Positions 33,154 through 41,119 of a DNA stretch of 64,000 nt are shown here, in pieces; positions within the stretch are counted from its first letter, which is position 1; each line of letters starts with the position of its first letter. The DNA lies in contig NZ_CP025624.1 of NCBI RefSeq assembly GCF_002874965.1, positions 4,464,001 through 4,528,000 on the forward strand, read 5' to 3'. Position numbers and translations under genes: made by a program. The notes beneath the pieces are model-generated. The model saw only the letters and a program-made list of their open reading frames with translations, ran no database searches and had not been told where the DNA came from. The DNA comes from Pseudomonas sp. NC02. Lineage in GTDB: Bacteria; Pseudomonadota; Gammaproteobacteria; Pseudomonadales; Pseudomonadaceae.

Positions 33154-33485
33154 GGCGCGGCTCTCCGTGCAGCGAGGTAGCGTTTGAAGCACTGGCGCGC
33201 TTCGTCCTTGCGTTCGCCGTACCACAGCGCCCGGGCACGCAGCAGCAACAGGCTGGCAGACTCACCCTCCAGCGCGACCAGCCGATCCAGGGCCGCGAGT
33301 GCGCGGGTGAAGTCGCCGCTGTCGGTGAACGCCAGCACCAGCGAGCGCAGCAGCAGGCCATCGTCGGGCGCGACACTCACGGCAATCAGCAACATCACCA
33401 GCGCGCGCTGGGACTGGCCGTTGCGCCGGTACAGCTCGCCAATGCCCTTGAGCAATTGCACCGCGTCGTCGTTGTCCCGGGGCAT
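33150..33485 (-). CDS. sctY: SctY-like TPR chaperone
   Basis: Small protein of 111 residues made of about three tetratricopeptide repeats (L-K-G-I-G-E-L-Y-R-R-N-G, then D-S-G-D-F-T-R-A-L-A-A-L-D). Its size, TPR fold and position between an SctX-like gene and sctV reproduce the yscX-yscY-yscV order of Yersinia. In Ysc systems SctY binds SctX and both are needed for early export. Overlaps both neighbours. Confidence 0.7.
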   Translation of the reverse strand: MPRDNDDAVQLLKGIGELYRRNGQSQRALVMLLIAVSVAPDDGLLLRSLVLAFTDSGDFTRALAALDRLVALEGESASLLLLRARALWYGERKDEARQCFKRYLAARRAAP

Positions 33486-33841
33486 CAGGCCTGGACCTCC
33501 GAGCGTTGTTGTTCGAGGGTGCGGCGCATCTCGATTTCCTCGCTGATCAGGTCATGGGCCAGCGCCTTGATCTGCGGCTCGGCGTCGAGGTTCGGCAACA
33601 GGTGCTGCATCACGTGTTCCAGCAGTTCCAGGGAACGTGCGCTGCCGAACAGCAGCGAGTCGACGCCAGCGGCGCTGGTGAGTTCTTCCAGGTCACTGCG
33701 CAGGGAGCGGCGGGACTGGACCTTGCGGGTTTTCAGCAACGCTTCGAAAGCCGTGGCCTGACGCGAGTTGACCGGGCGGATCGCCTCGACCGGCGCGCTG
33801 CGCACGTCACTGGGAATCAACGGACGGGGTTCGACTTTCAT
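33485..33841 (-). CDS. SctX-like small T3SS protein
   Basis: Protein of 118 residues located immediately before the TPR chaperone gene and sctV (one-base overlap of stop and start). N-terminal third appears unstructured (P-R-P-L-I-P-S-D-V-R-S-A-P), the rest helical with L-E-E-L-T-S, L-E-L-L-E-H-V-M-Q-H-L-L-P and an E-E-I-E-M-R-R-T-L-E-Q-Q-R tail. Order and size suggest SctX, the exported partner of SctY, but I see no convincing YscX sequence motif. Confidence 0.5.
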   Translation of the reverse strand: MKVEPRPLIPSDVRSAPVEAIRPVNSRQATAFEALLKTRKVQSRRSLRSDLEELTSAAGVDSLLFGSARSLELLEHVMQHLLPNLDAEPQIKALAHDLISEEIEMRRTLEQQRSEVQA

Positions 33842-33869
33842 CCCGGGGCCTTAGCTGAAAAAAGCAGCG

Positions 33870-34763
33870 TCATAGGGTGAAGGTGAAGCGTTCTTCGCCA
33901 CGGGCGAGGATCACCTGGTTGTTCTCGATGCGCTCCAGTACCCAGTTGTCCGCCAGGGCCGCGCCGGGGTACAGGCGCTTGCCGCTGTCATTGATCACGT
34001 AGGGGTTGGCGCCGAACCACACGGCTTGAAAGCGCACCCGTGGCCGGGCTGCATCTGCACGCACGGCGACCCGCGGGTTGAGCACGATCTGCTGGCCGTA
34101 ACGCTGGTCGAAGGCTTGTTGCAGGGCGACCCATTGAGGCTTTTGCGCGCGCTCAAAGGAGCCGACGGCGTTGAGTTGGCCATCGATGTCGTTGACCTTC
34201 ACGGCGTCCAGGTGGGCGGCCTGCAATTGCCCTTCGAACCAGGCCTTGGCCTCGGCACGGGAAGGCTTGGCTGCGGTTGTTTCGGCAACCGGCATTACGG
34301 TTTGCGCTTGCGGTGGATCGTTGCGAAATGCCAGGGCGCCAGCGCACACAAAGAGCAACGCGGTGGCGATGATCCAGGGCGTTAACGTGCGTGTCGTCGC
34401 AGGCGTTTTTTCAGGGCTGCCCGGCAGCGCCAGGCTCACACCCGCCGTGCCGATACGCAGTTGCAGCGGCAGCCGCGCGCGATGGCCGCTGCCTTGGGGA
34501 ATACGGATATCGCCGGCAGTGCCGGTGATCAGTACATCGCCGCCGAGGGCCTCGACGGCCACCTGGGCCCCTTCAAAACGCAGGCGCAGGTGCAACTCGG
34601 CAATCCCGGGATCGCTGAGCTGGAGGTCGGCCGCCAGGGCGGCGCCAAGGGTGTAGACCGGCTGGTCGAGCATCAGGGAACTGCCCTGGTGCAAACCGTG
34701 GGTCACAAGCAGGGTCGGCGCGCCGTTCGCGGCGGGCAGGCCCAGGGAAATCAAGGCTGTCAT
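33870..34763 (-). CDS. sctD: SctD, T3SS inner-membrane ring protein
   Basis: Protein of 297 residues: a cytoplasmic FHA-like domain (about 1-110, with G-S-S-L-M-L-D-x-P-V-Y-T-L-G-A), one membrane helix at about 130-146, and a short periplasmic part. Compared with YscD (about 420) the periplasmic region is short. The start at 34763 has an AAGGGGG site; a TTG at 34799 is possible but less likely. First large gene of the sctD-X-Y-V-C2 transcript. Confidence 0.8.
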   Translation of the reverse strand: MTALISLGLPAANGAPTLLVTHGLHQGSSLMLDQPVYTLGAALAADLQLSDPGIAELHLRLRFEGAQVAVEALGGDVLITGTAGDIRIPQGSGHRARLPLQLRIGTAGVSLALPGSPEKTPATTRTLTPWIIATALLFVCAGALAFRNDPPQAQTVMPVAETTAAKPSRAEAKAWFEGQLQAAHLDAVKVNDIDGQLNAVGSFERAQKPQWVALQQAFDQRYGQQIVLNPRVAVRADAARPRVRFQAVWFGANPYVINDSGKRLYPGAALADNWVLERIENNQVILARGEERFTFTL

Positions 34764-34878
34764 GGTTGGGTTTGCCCCCTTGAGAATCACAGGCCGCAAC
34801 GACGCCTGTGCCGATCAACAACGGTGCAACGGGGTAAGGCAGGTATACGGGCAGCGCCGGCGCTGCCCGCATGGCGAA

Positions 34879-35040
34879 TCAGTTCTGCGGACGCTGTTTG
34901 GTGGCGTCGAGCTCTGCTTTTTTCGCGGTGCTGATCTCGGTGATCTTGGCCGACTTCTCGATGGCCATGTTGAAAGTTGCTTCCATCTTCGCGATAGCGT
35001 CGTCGGCGCCGCCTGCACTTACTGGTGGAGTAGTAGCCAT
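34879..35040 (-). CDS. Candidate T3SS needle/pilus subunit (SctF)
   Basis: Protein of 53 residues starting MATTPPVSAGGADD at 35040 behind a strong AAGGAGA ribosome site, as expected for an abundant subunit. The rest is an amphipathic helix (M-E-A-T-F-N-M-A-I-E-K-S-A-K-I) with a polar tail ending Q-R-P-Q-N. Needle and Hrp-pilin proteins are this small, helical and highly expressed, and often lie first in an apparatus operon, as here. It is shorter than YscF/PrgI (about 80), so the call is tentative. Confidence 0.5.
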   Translation of the reverse strand: MATTPPVSAGGADDAIAKMEATFNMAIEKSAKITEISTAKKAELDATKQRPQN

Positions 35041-35175
35041 GTTCAATCTCCTTGCATCGATAGGGAAGTTAAGCCGCATGCAAACCGAAACAAACTCCCA
35101 GCGTCAGACAGTGAGTTGGCCATGCAGCCATCGGTTTGCATGGGAACCATACTACTCACGAACAAAACGCCTTCG

Positions 35176-35216
35176 CTGTGAAAGCTTGTGAAACGTTCAT
35201 GGCAGGTGCTGTGAAA
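35176..35216 (+). promoter_or_regulatory. Phased TGTGAAA repeat array
   Basis: TGTGAAA at 35177-35183, 35187-35193 and 35210-35216: the first two are 10 bases apart (one helical turn), the third 23 bases further. The stretch 35176-35191 is identical to 15399-15414 upstream of the other HrpK-like gene. Phased direct repeats are the usual binding pattern of OmpR/PhoB-type winged-helix proteins, one of which is encoded at 38895. Confidence 0.6.
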
Positions 35217-35550
35217 AATCCGGCTCAACGTGCCGTTGAGAAAATCTCATCGCCGCGCGGGCGTGGAACCTTTGTTAAAAAACCAATACACGACGAGACC
35301 CAATGTTTACGGGGGCACAACCTGGAAAACGAACCAACTCGAACAATTTACGAGCCCGTTACCCCTGGGTAAAAACGTTGATCACTCAACAATTCCAGAA
35401 AATAAATCCGACAACTTCACACTTTTAACTAATAGCCATTTGCCCAACTTTGCAGATATTTCCATTTGTAACAAAACCGACTTGATCATCGCGTTTGATA
35501 GCTCGGCGCGGGTTAACCCAATAACACTTCGCAACTTTCGCCCGCCCCAG

Positions 35551-35568
35551 TTAGTGCACTTGCACTAA
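35551..35568. promoter_or_regulatory. 18-base palindrome in the hrpK2-like promoter
   Basis: TTAGTGCACTTGCACTAA: perfect eight-base arms around a CT centre, 36 bases before the start codon. Its position next to the likely transcription start suggests an operator. No regulator can be named from sequence alone. Confidence 0.5.
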
Positions 35569-35603
35569 ATATCGACTGATATAAAACAACTTCCAGGTGA
35601 TCT

Positions 35604-38600
35604 ATGACTGCGATCCCGAATGGCCTTGACCCTGCCGACAACAAAGGCCCGGATGGCTCCCGGAGCACGTTCGAAAAAGCCCTGTTCACCGCCGTCGACA
35701 AGCCGGTATTCGACCCCTCGAAAATCCGCGGGCCGTCCATTCCGCTGCCGTACCAGAACGTGCAGGCACCGGTGAACAACAGCATTACCTACACCCCGCT
35801 GGGCAGCGACAAACCGGTGACCCTCAAGCAGATCGACAACCCCAGGCTGTTTGAGCAATTGGTCAACCAGTACAACGCACAGCAAAGCGACGCGACCCTT
35901 GAGAAGAATCTGGCCGACAGCAAAGGCGCCGGCTACAAGGAGGCAGACGCCAGCACCGTGGCGCCTGGCCTGGGCAACTACAAGGCGATCGGCAGTACCA
36001 CCGAATTGGGCCCCGGACTGATCCGCTACGAGACCAGTGCCGGCGACAAAATCGTGGTCAGCCAGAAGGAAACACCCGCGCTGTTCGCCCAGGTCAGCGG
36101 CGACTCGGCCAAGCTCTTTGCGATCAATGCCAGCCAGGCCGAGGGCTACCGCCTGGCCGGCCCCACGGAAACCATGGACCCGGCAGCGAATATCGGCCCG
36201 CCCGAAGAAGTCGGCCCGGGCCTGATTCGCTATACCACGGCGTCGGGCGACAAGGTGATCGTGTCCCAGGACATCACCCCCGCGCTGTACGACCAGGTGG
36301 CCAAACTGTATGCCGGCAGCACCGGCGCGGCGGGCGCCTCGGACACGTCCTGGATCGACACCTCATCGTTTGGCGTGTCGGGTGCCAAGGACTGGGACAC
36401 CATCACCGGCAACACCAGCGGCACGCCGACCAAGGAAGAACTCGACCTGAACCGGCCCAAGGCGGCCGCGCAATTGCTCTCGCAAAACTGGGACGCCTGG
36501 GGCCTGCATGGCGCGCCGATCGACTTCGCCAACCCACCCACGACACTCCCCCCCGAGGCTCAGGCCGTACTCAAGTACGTGGCCAGCAGCCCGAGCCTGA
36601 TGGCCGCGCTGGATACCGGCGGGCGTGGCAAGGCCGACAATGTGATCACCCATTCCGATGTCGACCATTTCATCGACAACGCCGGCAAGGACCTCGGCGC
36701 CGCGTCGAAATCCTATGGCAGTTTCCTCGGCAGCAAACCCGGTGACCTGGCCAAGGCGAATGCCAAGTCGGCGGCAATCCTGATGGCCAACGAGAGCCTG
36801 GCCGCTGGCGCAGGTCCGGCGATGCGCCCCGGTGACGCCAACCAGCGCAGCAACGACGGCATGCTGCGCAGCGACAACCTGCAAGCCTTGGGCAGCGATT
36901 CGGCCCTGAGCACCGAGCTGACCGGCGCGGCGGCCATGTGGTCCAGACCCGGGATGTTCCACGCCCTGGAAACCGGCGGCGACAACCCCGCCACCGGCAA
37001 GTCGGACGGCATCGGCACCCGCGACAACATCGGCGCCTGGCTCGAAAAACAGGCGCCGAAAACCGACAGCGACACCCTGACCTTCCTCGACGGTGCCGCC
37101 ACTCGTGATGCCGTCGCCGGCGTCGACACCTCGGGCCTGACCGCCGACATCCTGGCCAACCCGCAGAACTACAGCGGCGAACAGAAAGCCGCGGTGCTGG
37201 TGCAGTTGACCGATGCACAAACCCGCCTGCTGGTCAGCGACTACGTGCCCCACGCCGGGTTGATGGACAAGTACACCTCGCCCCACTACGGCCTGAACCC
37301 CAACGAAGACAAAATCAAGGCACAGCTGCAAAGCGGCATCGAAACCCTCTCGGCCGACCCGGACGTGCAAGGCTTCCTGCAAAACAATCGCGGCCCGGCA
37401 CTGGCCGACATCGTCGACAGCAACCCGGCGATGAAAGTCGCGATGCAGAACTACTACACCGACGACATCGAGACCGGCAAAAACCTCACCGACAATCTCA
37501 ACGCCAAGGACCAGAACGGCAAGCAGATCGACATGGGCATGGGCCTGCAAAACGCGGCCAACGATACGACCATCGCCAACCTGGCGCTGGGGGGCAACGG
37601 CCATGTGGACCTGACCGGTATCGCCGACAAGGCCGGGCAAAGCGACAACATCCAGCAGTACTACAAAAACCAACTGGTGACCGGCAAGGCCTTTACCGAC
37701 GCGGTGGCCGGCGGCATGGACCCCACCGTGGCGGCCAGCAGCTTCGCCGCCAGCACGGCCTCGGCCCAGGCCTTCCTCGGCGACAAGGCCTCGGCGGATG
37801 ACGCCGCCACCTTGCAGGTGAATTTCAACGAAGCCCTTGGCGACGCCCTGCTCGGCGGCGCCACCACCGACACCCTGAACATCACCCTGGGGGACGGCAA
37901 GGGCAACTTCGACGAAGCCAAGGTCACTGCCGCGATCAACGACGCCCAGCAAAAAGATCCAGAGATGTTCGTCACCTCGGATGGCGGCAAGATCGACCCG
38001 GCGCAAGTGGTGTCGATGCTGCGTTCGGTATGGGACATCGGGCGCCAGGGCAACAAGATCGCCGACGCACTGCCCAAGGCCATCGAAGGCATGAAGTTCG
38101 GCGACGTCAGCCCGGCATTCAAGCAAGGCCTGCTGCACATCGGCAGTGCGGTGTTGATGAGCGGCGTGCTGATGGCCCGTTCGGCCAGCGGCAGCAACAC
38201 GCCGGTGGCGGACGCGAACCGGGTATCCGCCGGGCTGCAATTTGCCGGGTTGTTGATGGAGGGCGGCACCAAATACGCCAAGGAAGCGGGTTACGGCATC
38301 ACCTGGGTCAACCGCCCGGATGGCGGCACCATTGGTGACTTCCCCGGCAAGGTACCGGTGGGCAAAGGCCCGTTGAGCCCGCAGCAAATCGCCAACCTCG
38401 GCGCGGCCGGCAAGATCATTGGCTCGGCGGGCGGGATTATCGGCGGTGTGATCGGGGTGATTGGCGGTGTCGACTCGTTGAAAAAAGGCGACTACCTGAG
38501 CGGCAGTTTCTCGGTTGCCACCGGCGTGCTGGGTACGGGTGCGGCGGTGGCCGGGTTGGTGGAAGCCGGGGCCGGGTTGTACGGGGCCACGGAAATCGGC

Positions 38601-38822
38601 GCGGTGGCCGGGACCATCAGCGGGATCCTCGGCGGGGCTACGGCGATCCTTGGCGGGATCGGCAGCGCGTTCCTGCCCTTCGCCCTGGCTGATGCCCATG
38701 GCAAGGCGCAGGACGCGTTCTATGGCCAGCTTGCGCCGGTGCTCAAGCAATACGGCTTGACTGGCGGGCCTACGGAGCCGGGTGATTATCCTGAAGACCC
38801 GATCCCGGCGATCAACACCTGA
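35604..38822 (+). CDS. Second HrpK-like giant T3SS-associated protein (1072 aa)
   Basis: Large, probably secreted protein related to the one at 15496. Residues 110-164 and 181-232 are two copies of the same unit (E-L-G-P-G-L-I-R-Y, G-D-K-I-V-V-S-Q, then P-A-L-F/Y-x-Q), matching the fifth unit of the other protein. A long polar, Asp/Asn-rich helical middle follows. Residues about 925-1045 hold several glycine-rich hydrophobic segments able to enter membranes. No Sec signal. A good AGGTGA site precedes the ATG. Likely a translocator or effector; no separate translocator genes of the SctB/SctE type are present. Confidence 0.65.
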   Translation: MTAIPNGLDPADNKGPDGSRSTFEKALFTAVDKPVFDPSKIRGPSIPLPYQNVQAPVNNSITYTPLGSDKPVTLKQIDNPRLFEQLVNQYNAQQSDATLEKNLADSKGAGYKEADASTVAPGLGNYKAIGSTTELGPGLIRYETSAGDKIVVSQKETPALFAQVSGDSAKLFAINASQAEGYRLAGPTETMDPAANIGPPEEVGPGLIRYTTASGDKVIVSQDITPALYDQVAKLYAGSTGAAGASDTSWIDTSSFGVSGAKDWDTITGNTSGTPTKEELDLNRPKAAAQLLSQNWDAWGLHGAPIDFANPPTTLPPEAQAVLKYVASSPSLMAALDTGGRGKADNVITHSDVDHFIDNAGKDLGAASKSYGSFLGSKPGDLAKANAKSAAILMANESLAAGAGPAMRPGDANQRSNDGMLRSDNLQALGSDSALSTELTGAAAMWSRPGMFHALETGGDNPATGKSDGIGTRDNIGAWLEKQAPKTDSDTLTFLDGAATRDAVAGVDTSGLTADILANPQNYSGEQKAAVLVQLTDAQTRLLVSDYVPHAGLMDKYTSPHYGLNPNEDKIKAQLQSGIETLSADPDVQGFLQNNRGPALADIVDSNPAMKVAMQNYYTDDIETGKNLTDNLNAKDQNGKQIDMGMGLQNAANDTTIANLALGGNGHVDLTGIADKAGQSDNIQQYYKNQLVTGKAFTDAVAGGMDPTVAASSFAASTASAQAFLGDKASADDAATLQVNFNEALGDALLGGATTDTLNITLGDGKGNFDEAKVTAAINDAQQKDPEMFVTSDGGKIDPAQVVSMLRSVWDIGRQGNKIADALPKAIEGMKFGDVSPAFKQGLLHIGSAVLMSGVLMARSASGSNTPVADANRVSAGLQFAGLLMEGGTKYAKEAGYGITWVNRPDGGTIGDFPGKVPVGKGPLSPQQIANLGAAGKIIGSAGGIIGGVIGVIGGVDSLKKGDYLSGSFSVATGVLGTGAAVAGLVEAGAGLYGATEIGAVAGTISGILGGATAILGGIGSAFLPFALADAHGKAQDAFYGQLAPVLKQYGLTGGPTEPGDYPEDPIPAINT

Positions 38823-38894
38823 CCTTCCCTTGCAGCCTTGCGCGAAGGGAGCCGCGCGGGGTTGTGTTTTTGAACATGCACAAAGGTTAATCAC

Positions 38895-39347
38895 ATGACG
38901 TATTCACACCGCGGCCACCTTGAAGACAGCGCTATTGAAATCCACTTTGGCCCTTATCAACTGCTGCCCCGACGTCATCTGCTGCTGAAAAACGGTGAGC
39001 CGGTGAGCCTGGGGAGTCGGGCCCTGACGTTGCTGATTGCCCTCGCTTCGCGGCCTGGTGAGCTGTTGGAGAAGACCCAATTGCTGGACATCGCCTGGCC
39101 ACGGTTGGTGGTGGAAGAGTGCAACCTGCGGGCGCAGATCAAGGCGATCCGCCGGGCGTTGGGGGATGATGATTCGGTGTATATCGCGACGGCGACGGGC
39201 CAGGGGTATCGGTTTGTTGCGCCGACCTGGGTGGAGCGTGGGGAGCAGAAAAAGCCGGTGGTGTTGGGGGTTTATAGTTGTCGGCGTTGTTTGGGGGGTG
39301 AGGTGAAGCCGGTGCTCGGCGTGCGGCAGGAGAGGCTTAACAGTTGA
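38895..39347 (+). CDS. Orphan winged-helix regulator (OmpR/ToxR/CadC-type DNA-binding domain)
   Basis: Protein of 150 residues consisting of a single Trans_reg_C winged helix at about 14-110 (L-G-S-R-A-L-T-L-L-I-A-L, V-V-E-E-C-N-L-R-A-Q-I-K-A-I-R-R-A-L-G-D, then the wing G-Q-G-Y-R-F-V). No receiver domain and no membrane helix, unlike OmpR or ToxR/CadC; the last 40 residues are basic with two cysteines (C-R-R-C). It follows the HrpK-like gene by 72 bases and is the only transcription factor inside the T3SS locus, so it is the best candidate for its activator. Confidence 0.75.
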   Translation: MTYSHRGHLEDSAIEIHFGPYQLLPRRHLLLKNGEPVSLGSRALTLLIALASRPGELLEKTQLLDIAWPRLVVEECNLRAQIKAIRRALGDDDSVYIATATGQGYRFVAPTWVERGEQKKPVVLGVYSCRRCLGGEVKPVLGVRQERLNS

Positions 39348-39363
39348 GGGGGGGATTTGGATC

Positions 39364-39656
39364 GGGGGCATATCCATTATTTGGGTGATGGCTTATATCG
39401 GTTCCGCTCTTACAGCGGCTCACTTTTGAACAGCGCAAAAGTAAGCAAAACGCTCTTGCCCCACCACTCGGCACCTCGCCTGGGCTCGGTGTGCCCTCAC
39501 TCCGGCTTTGGACCGTGGGCCGCCGTCATGGGCCATCCTTGGCCCAGGACGGCTAACCCGGCGTCCTGCCGGGTTACCCACGCTCCAAAGCCTGCGTTCG
39601 GCCAGCGTGGTTTAACGGGGCGCCCAAGATCAAGATCAAAAGCAGATCAAAAGCAC
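39364..39656 (-). repeat. Long intergenic repeat, copy B (inverted)
   Basis: Reverse-complement copy of the element at 28873-29187, including the palindromic centre (GGCTAACCCGGCGTCCTGCC) and the GATCAAAAGC units at its right end. The 752-base gap 39348-40099 holds only copies B and C and the REPIN between them; no gene is visible there. Confidence 0.85.
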
Positions 39657-39721
39657 AGCGGCCTACCGGCCGGCTTGAGTGTTTAAAAGCCAAATCAAAA
39701 GCTAAAGCGGGCACGGTCCAC

Positions 39722-39809
39722 TGTAGGAGCTGGCTTGCCTGCGATGGCATCACCTCGGTGTACCTGCAAGACCGAGTTGCCTGCATCGCCGGCAAGCCAG
39801 CTCCTACAG
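39722..39809. repeat. REPIN between repeat copies B and C
   Basis: TGTAGGAGCTGGCTTGCCTGC and its complement (ending GCAAGCCAGCTCCTACAG) bracket a short spacer; the arms are variants of the GGAGCTGGCTTGCC REP class. Confidence 0.85.
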
Positions 39810-39828
39810 AAAAGCAGATCGGTTTTCG

Positions 39829-40086
39829 CTTTGGCTTTTGATCTGGCTTTTAACACTCAGGTCGGCTTTCAGGCCGCCGTGCTTTTGCTTTTGATTTTGA
39901 TCTGCGAGCCCCGTCAACCACGATGGCCGGAGTGCGGGCATGCCGAGCCTAAGCGAGGCACCGAGTGGTGGGGCAGAGACCCTTTGGTTACTTTTGGCTG
40001 GGCCGGCATTCCGGGCGTTTGCCAAAAGTGACCCGCTGTAAGAGCGGAACCATAGGCGGCCGTTACCTAAATAATGGATATGTACC
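39829..40086 (+). repeat. Long intergenic repeat, copy C (palindrome deleted)
   Basis: Same orientation as copy A; carries CTTTTGATCT units, GCCCCGTCAACCACGATGGCC, the GAGCCTAAGCGAGGCACCGAGTG part and the TAAGAGCGGAAC..GGATATGTAC tail. The large central palindrome is missing, an apparently clean internal deletion. Confidence 0.8.
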
Positions 40087-40099
40087 CCGAACAAAAACC

Positions 40100-40960
40100 T
40101 CAGCGCACCAAGCTCAAATCCACCCGCCCATCACGCACCGGCGGACACCAGTAATACCCCCCAGTCAACGGCTTGCTAATGCGATACAACCCATCAACAA
40201 TCCCATCCTCAAGCCCACTCATGCGGCGCAGTTGGGCTTCAAACGCATCAAACGAATGCCCAAACGCCAGGAACATCAACCCCGCCTGACCATTCTCGGC
40301 CCATGGCATCGACCGCCGCACCACAAACGCCTCCGGGGTAAAACTCTCCTGAGCCGTACGCTTGGTGTGCGCCGACTCCGGCGCGTCCTCCAGCTCCTCA
40401 TTATCGCCATGGCGCCGACCAATAATGTGGTCCCGCTCCAGAGCTGGCAACGCCGCAAACCCATCCAGATCATGCTGCCACTGCTGGATCGCCGCAAAAC
40501 TCGCACCACCCTGCGCCACCGCAGCCTCCACCGCCGCATCATCATGCGGATTCTCAGTGCCGTCCTCATAGTCGGTCAGGTCAAACCCGGTCTTGTAGCG
40601 AAACCCCTCGGTCATCTGCACCAGACCAAACCCCGGCGCCAGGGCCTTCTCGAACGCCCGGCTGCGCAACAGCAACTCACCGCGATCCACACCGTGCAAC
40701 CAGACCCACAGCGCCTGCTGGGTCGACGGATTCTCCGCCCCCGGCCCGCTCACATGAGGGAACGCCCGCAACCCGTCAATCCGGGCGCCAAGGGCATTGA
40801 CCAGCGGCTCACCAAAACCGACCACCGCACTGGCGTCCACCAACTGCACCAGCGCATCCAGTGCGGCAGGCACGGCATCCAGCGACTCAATGGCAAAAAA
40901 CAGATGGCGTGCCTGCAACGGCACCGGTGCGGCAAGAATGCCCGGCTGGTACTGACTCAT
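40100..40960 (-). CDS. DyP-type heme peroxidase (YfeX/class B-like)
   Basis: Peroxidase of 286 residues. The DyP signature is visible as D-Y-E-D-G-T-E-N-P (catalytic Asp in the GxxDG-type motif, here EDGTENP), with a candidate proximal histidine in E-S-A-H-T-K-R-T and the R-R-S-M-P-W segment downstream. No Tat signal, so cytoplasmic. The frame is open to 41062, but ATG at 40960 has an AAGGAG site and begins MSQYQPGILAAP, the usual family start. Substrates of such enzymes include dyes, phenolics and possibly porphyrins. Confidence 0.88.
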   Translation of the reverse strand: MSQYQPGILAAPVPLQARHLFFAIESLDAVPAALDALVQLVDASAVVGFGEPLVNALGARIDGLRAFPHVSGPGAENPSTQQALWVWLHGVDRGELLLRSRAFEKALAPGFGLVQMTEGFRYKTGFDLTDYEDGTENPHDDAAVEAAVAQGGASFAAIQQWQHDLDGFAALPALERDHIIGRRHGDNEELEDAPESAHTKRTAQESFTPEAFVVRRSMPWAENGQAGLMFLAFGHSFDAFEAQLRRMSGLEDGIVDGLYRISKPLTGGYYWCPPVRDGRVDLSLVR

Positions 40961-41119
40961 GTGAACTCCTTCAAGAAAGCCGCGCAGTTTACCCGGCGAG
41001 CTCACGGTTGTGCTCAAGGTTTTCCAAGGTTCGCGGGTTAATGCGTCTAGCCCTTGCCACACGGGGCGTTGATGGGTGAATCTCTAGTCACGTTTTGCAA
41101 CCACTCCAGGGGTAGCGAC

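Larger units (their letters stand above)
35041..35603. promoter_or_regulatory. Divergent T3SS control region
   Basis: A 563-base gene-free region between the needle candidate (minus) and the second HrpK-like gene (plus), markedly more A+T-rich than its surroundings from about 35280 on. It holds the TGTGAAA repeat array (35176-35216), an inverted repeat TTACCC-CT-GGGTAA (35359-35372) and the 18-base palindrome at 35551-35568. GGAACC occurs at 35143 and 35265, but no properly spaced CCAC element completes a HrpL box. Both T3SS flanks are probably controlled from here. Confidence 0.6.

Noticed and set aside
33485..33841. Firm assignment as YscX
   Set aside because: Gene order fits, but I could not match the conserved YscX residues, so only SctX-like is stated.
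35265..35293. Possible HrpL-type hrp box (GGAACC) before the second HrpK-like gene
   Set aside because: GGAACC is present, but no CCAC follows 15-16 bases later; the nearest resemblance (ACAC) has the wrong spacing and sequence. The GGAACC at 35143 fails in the same way.
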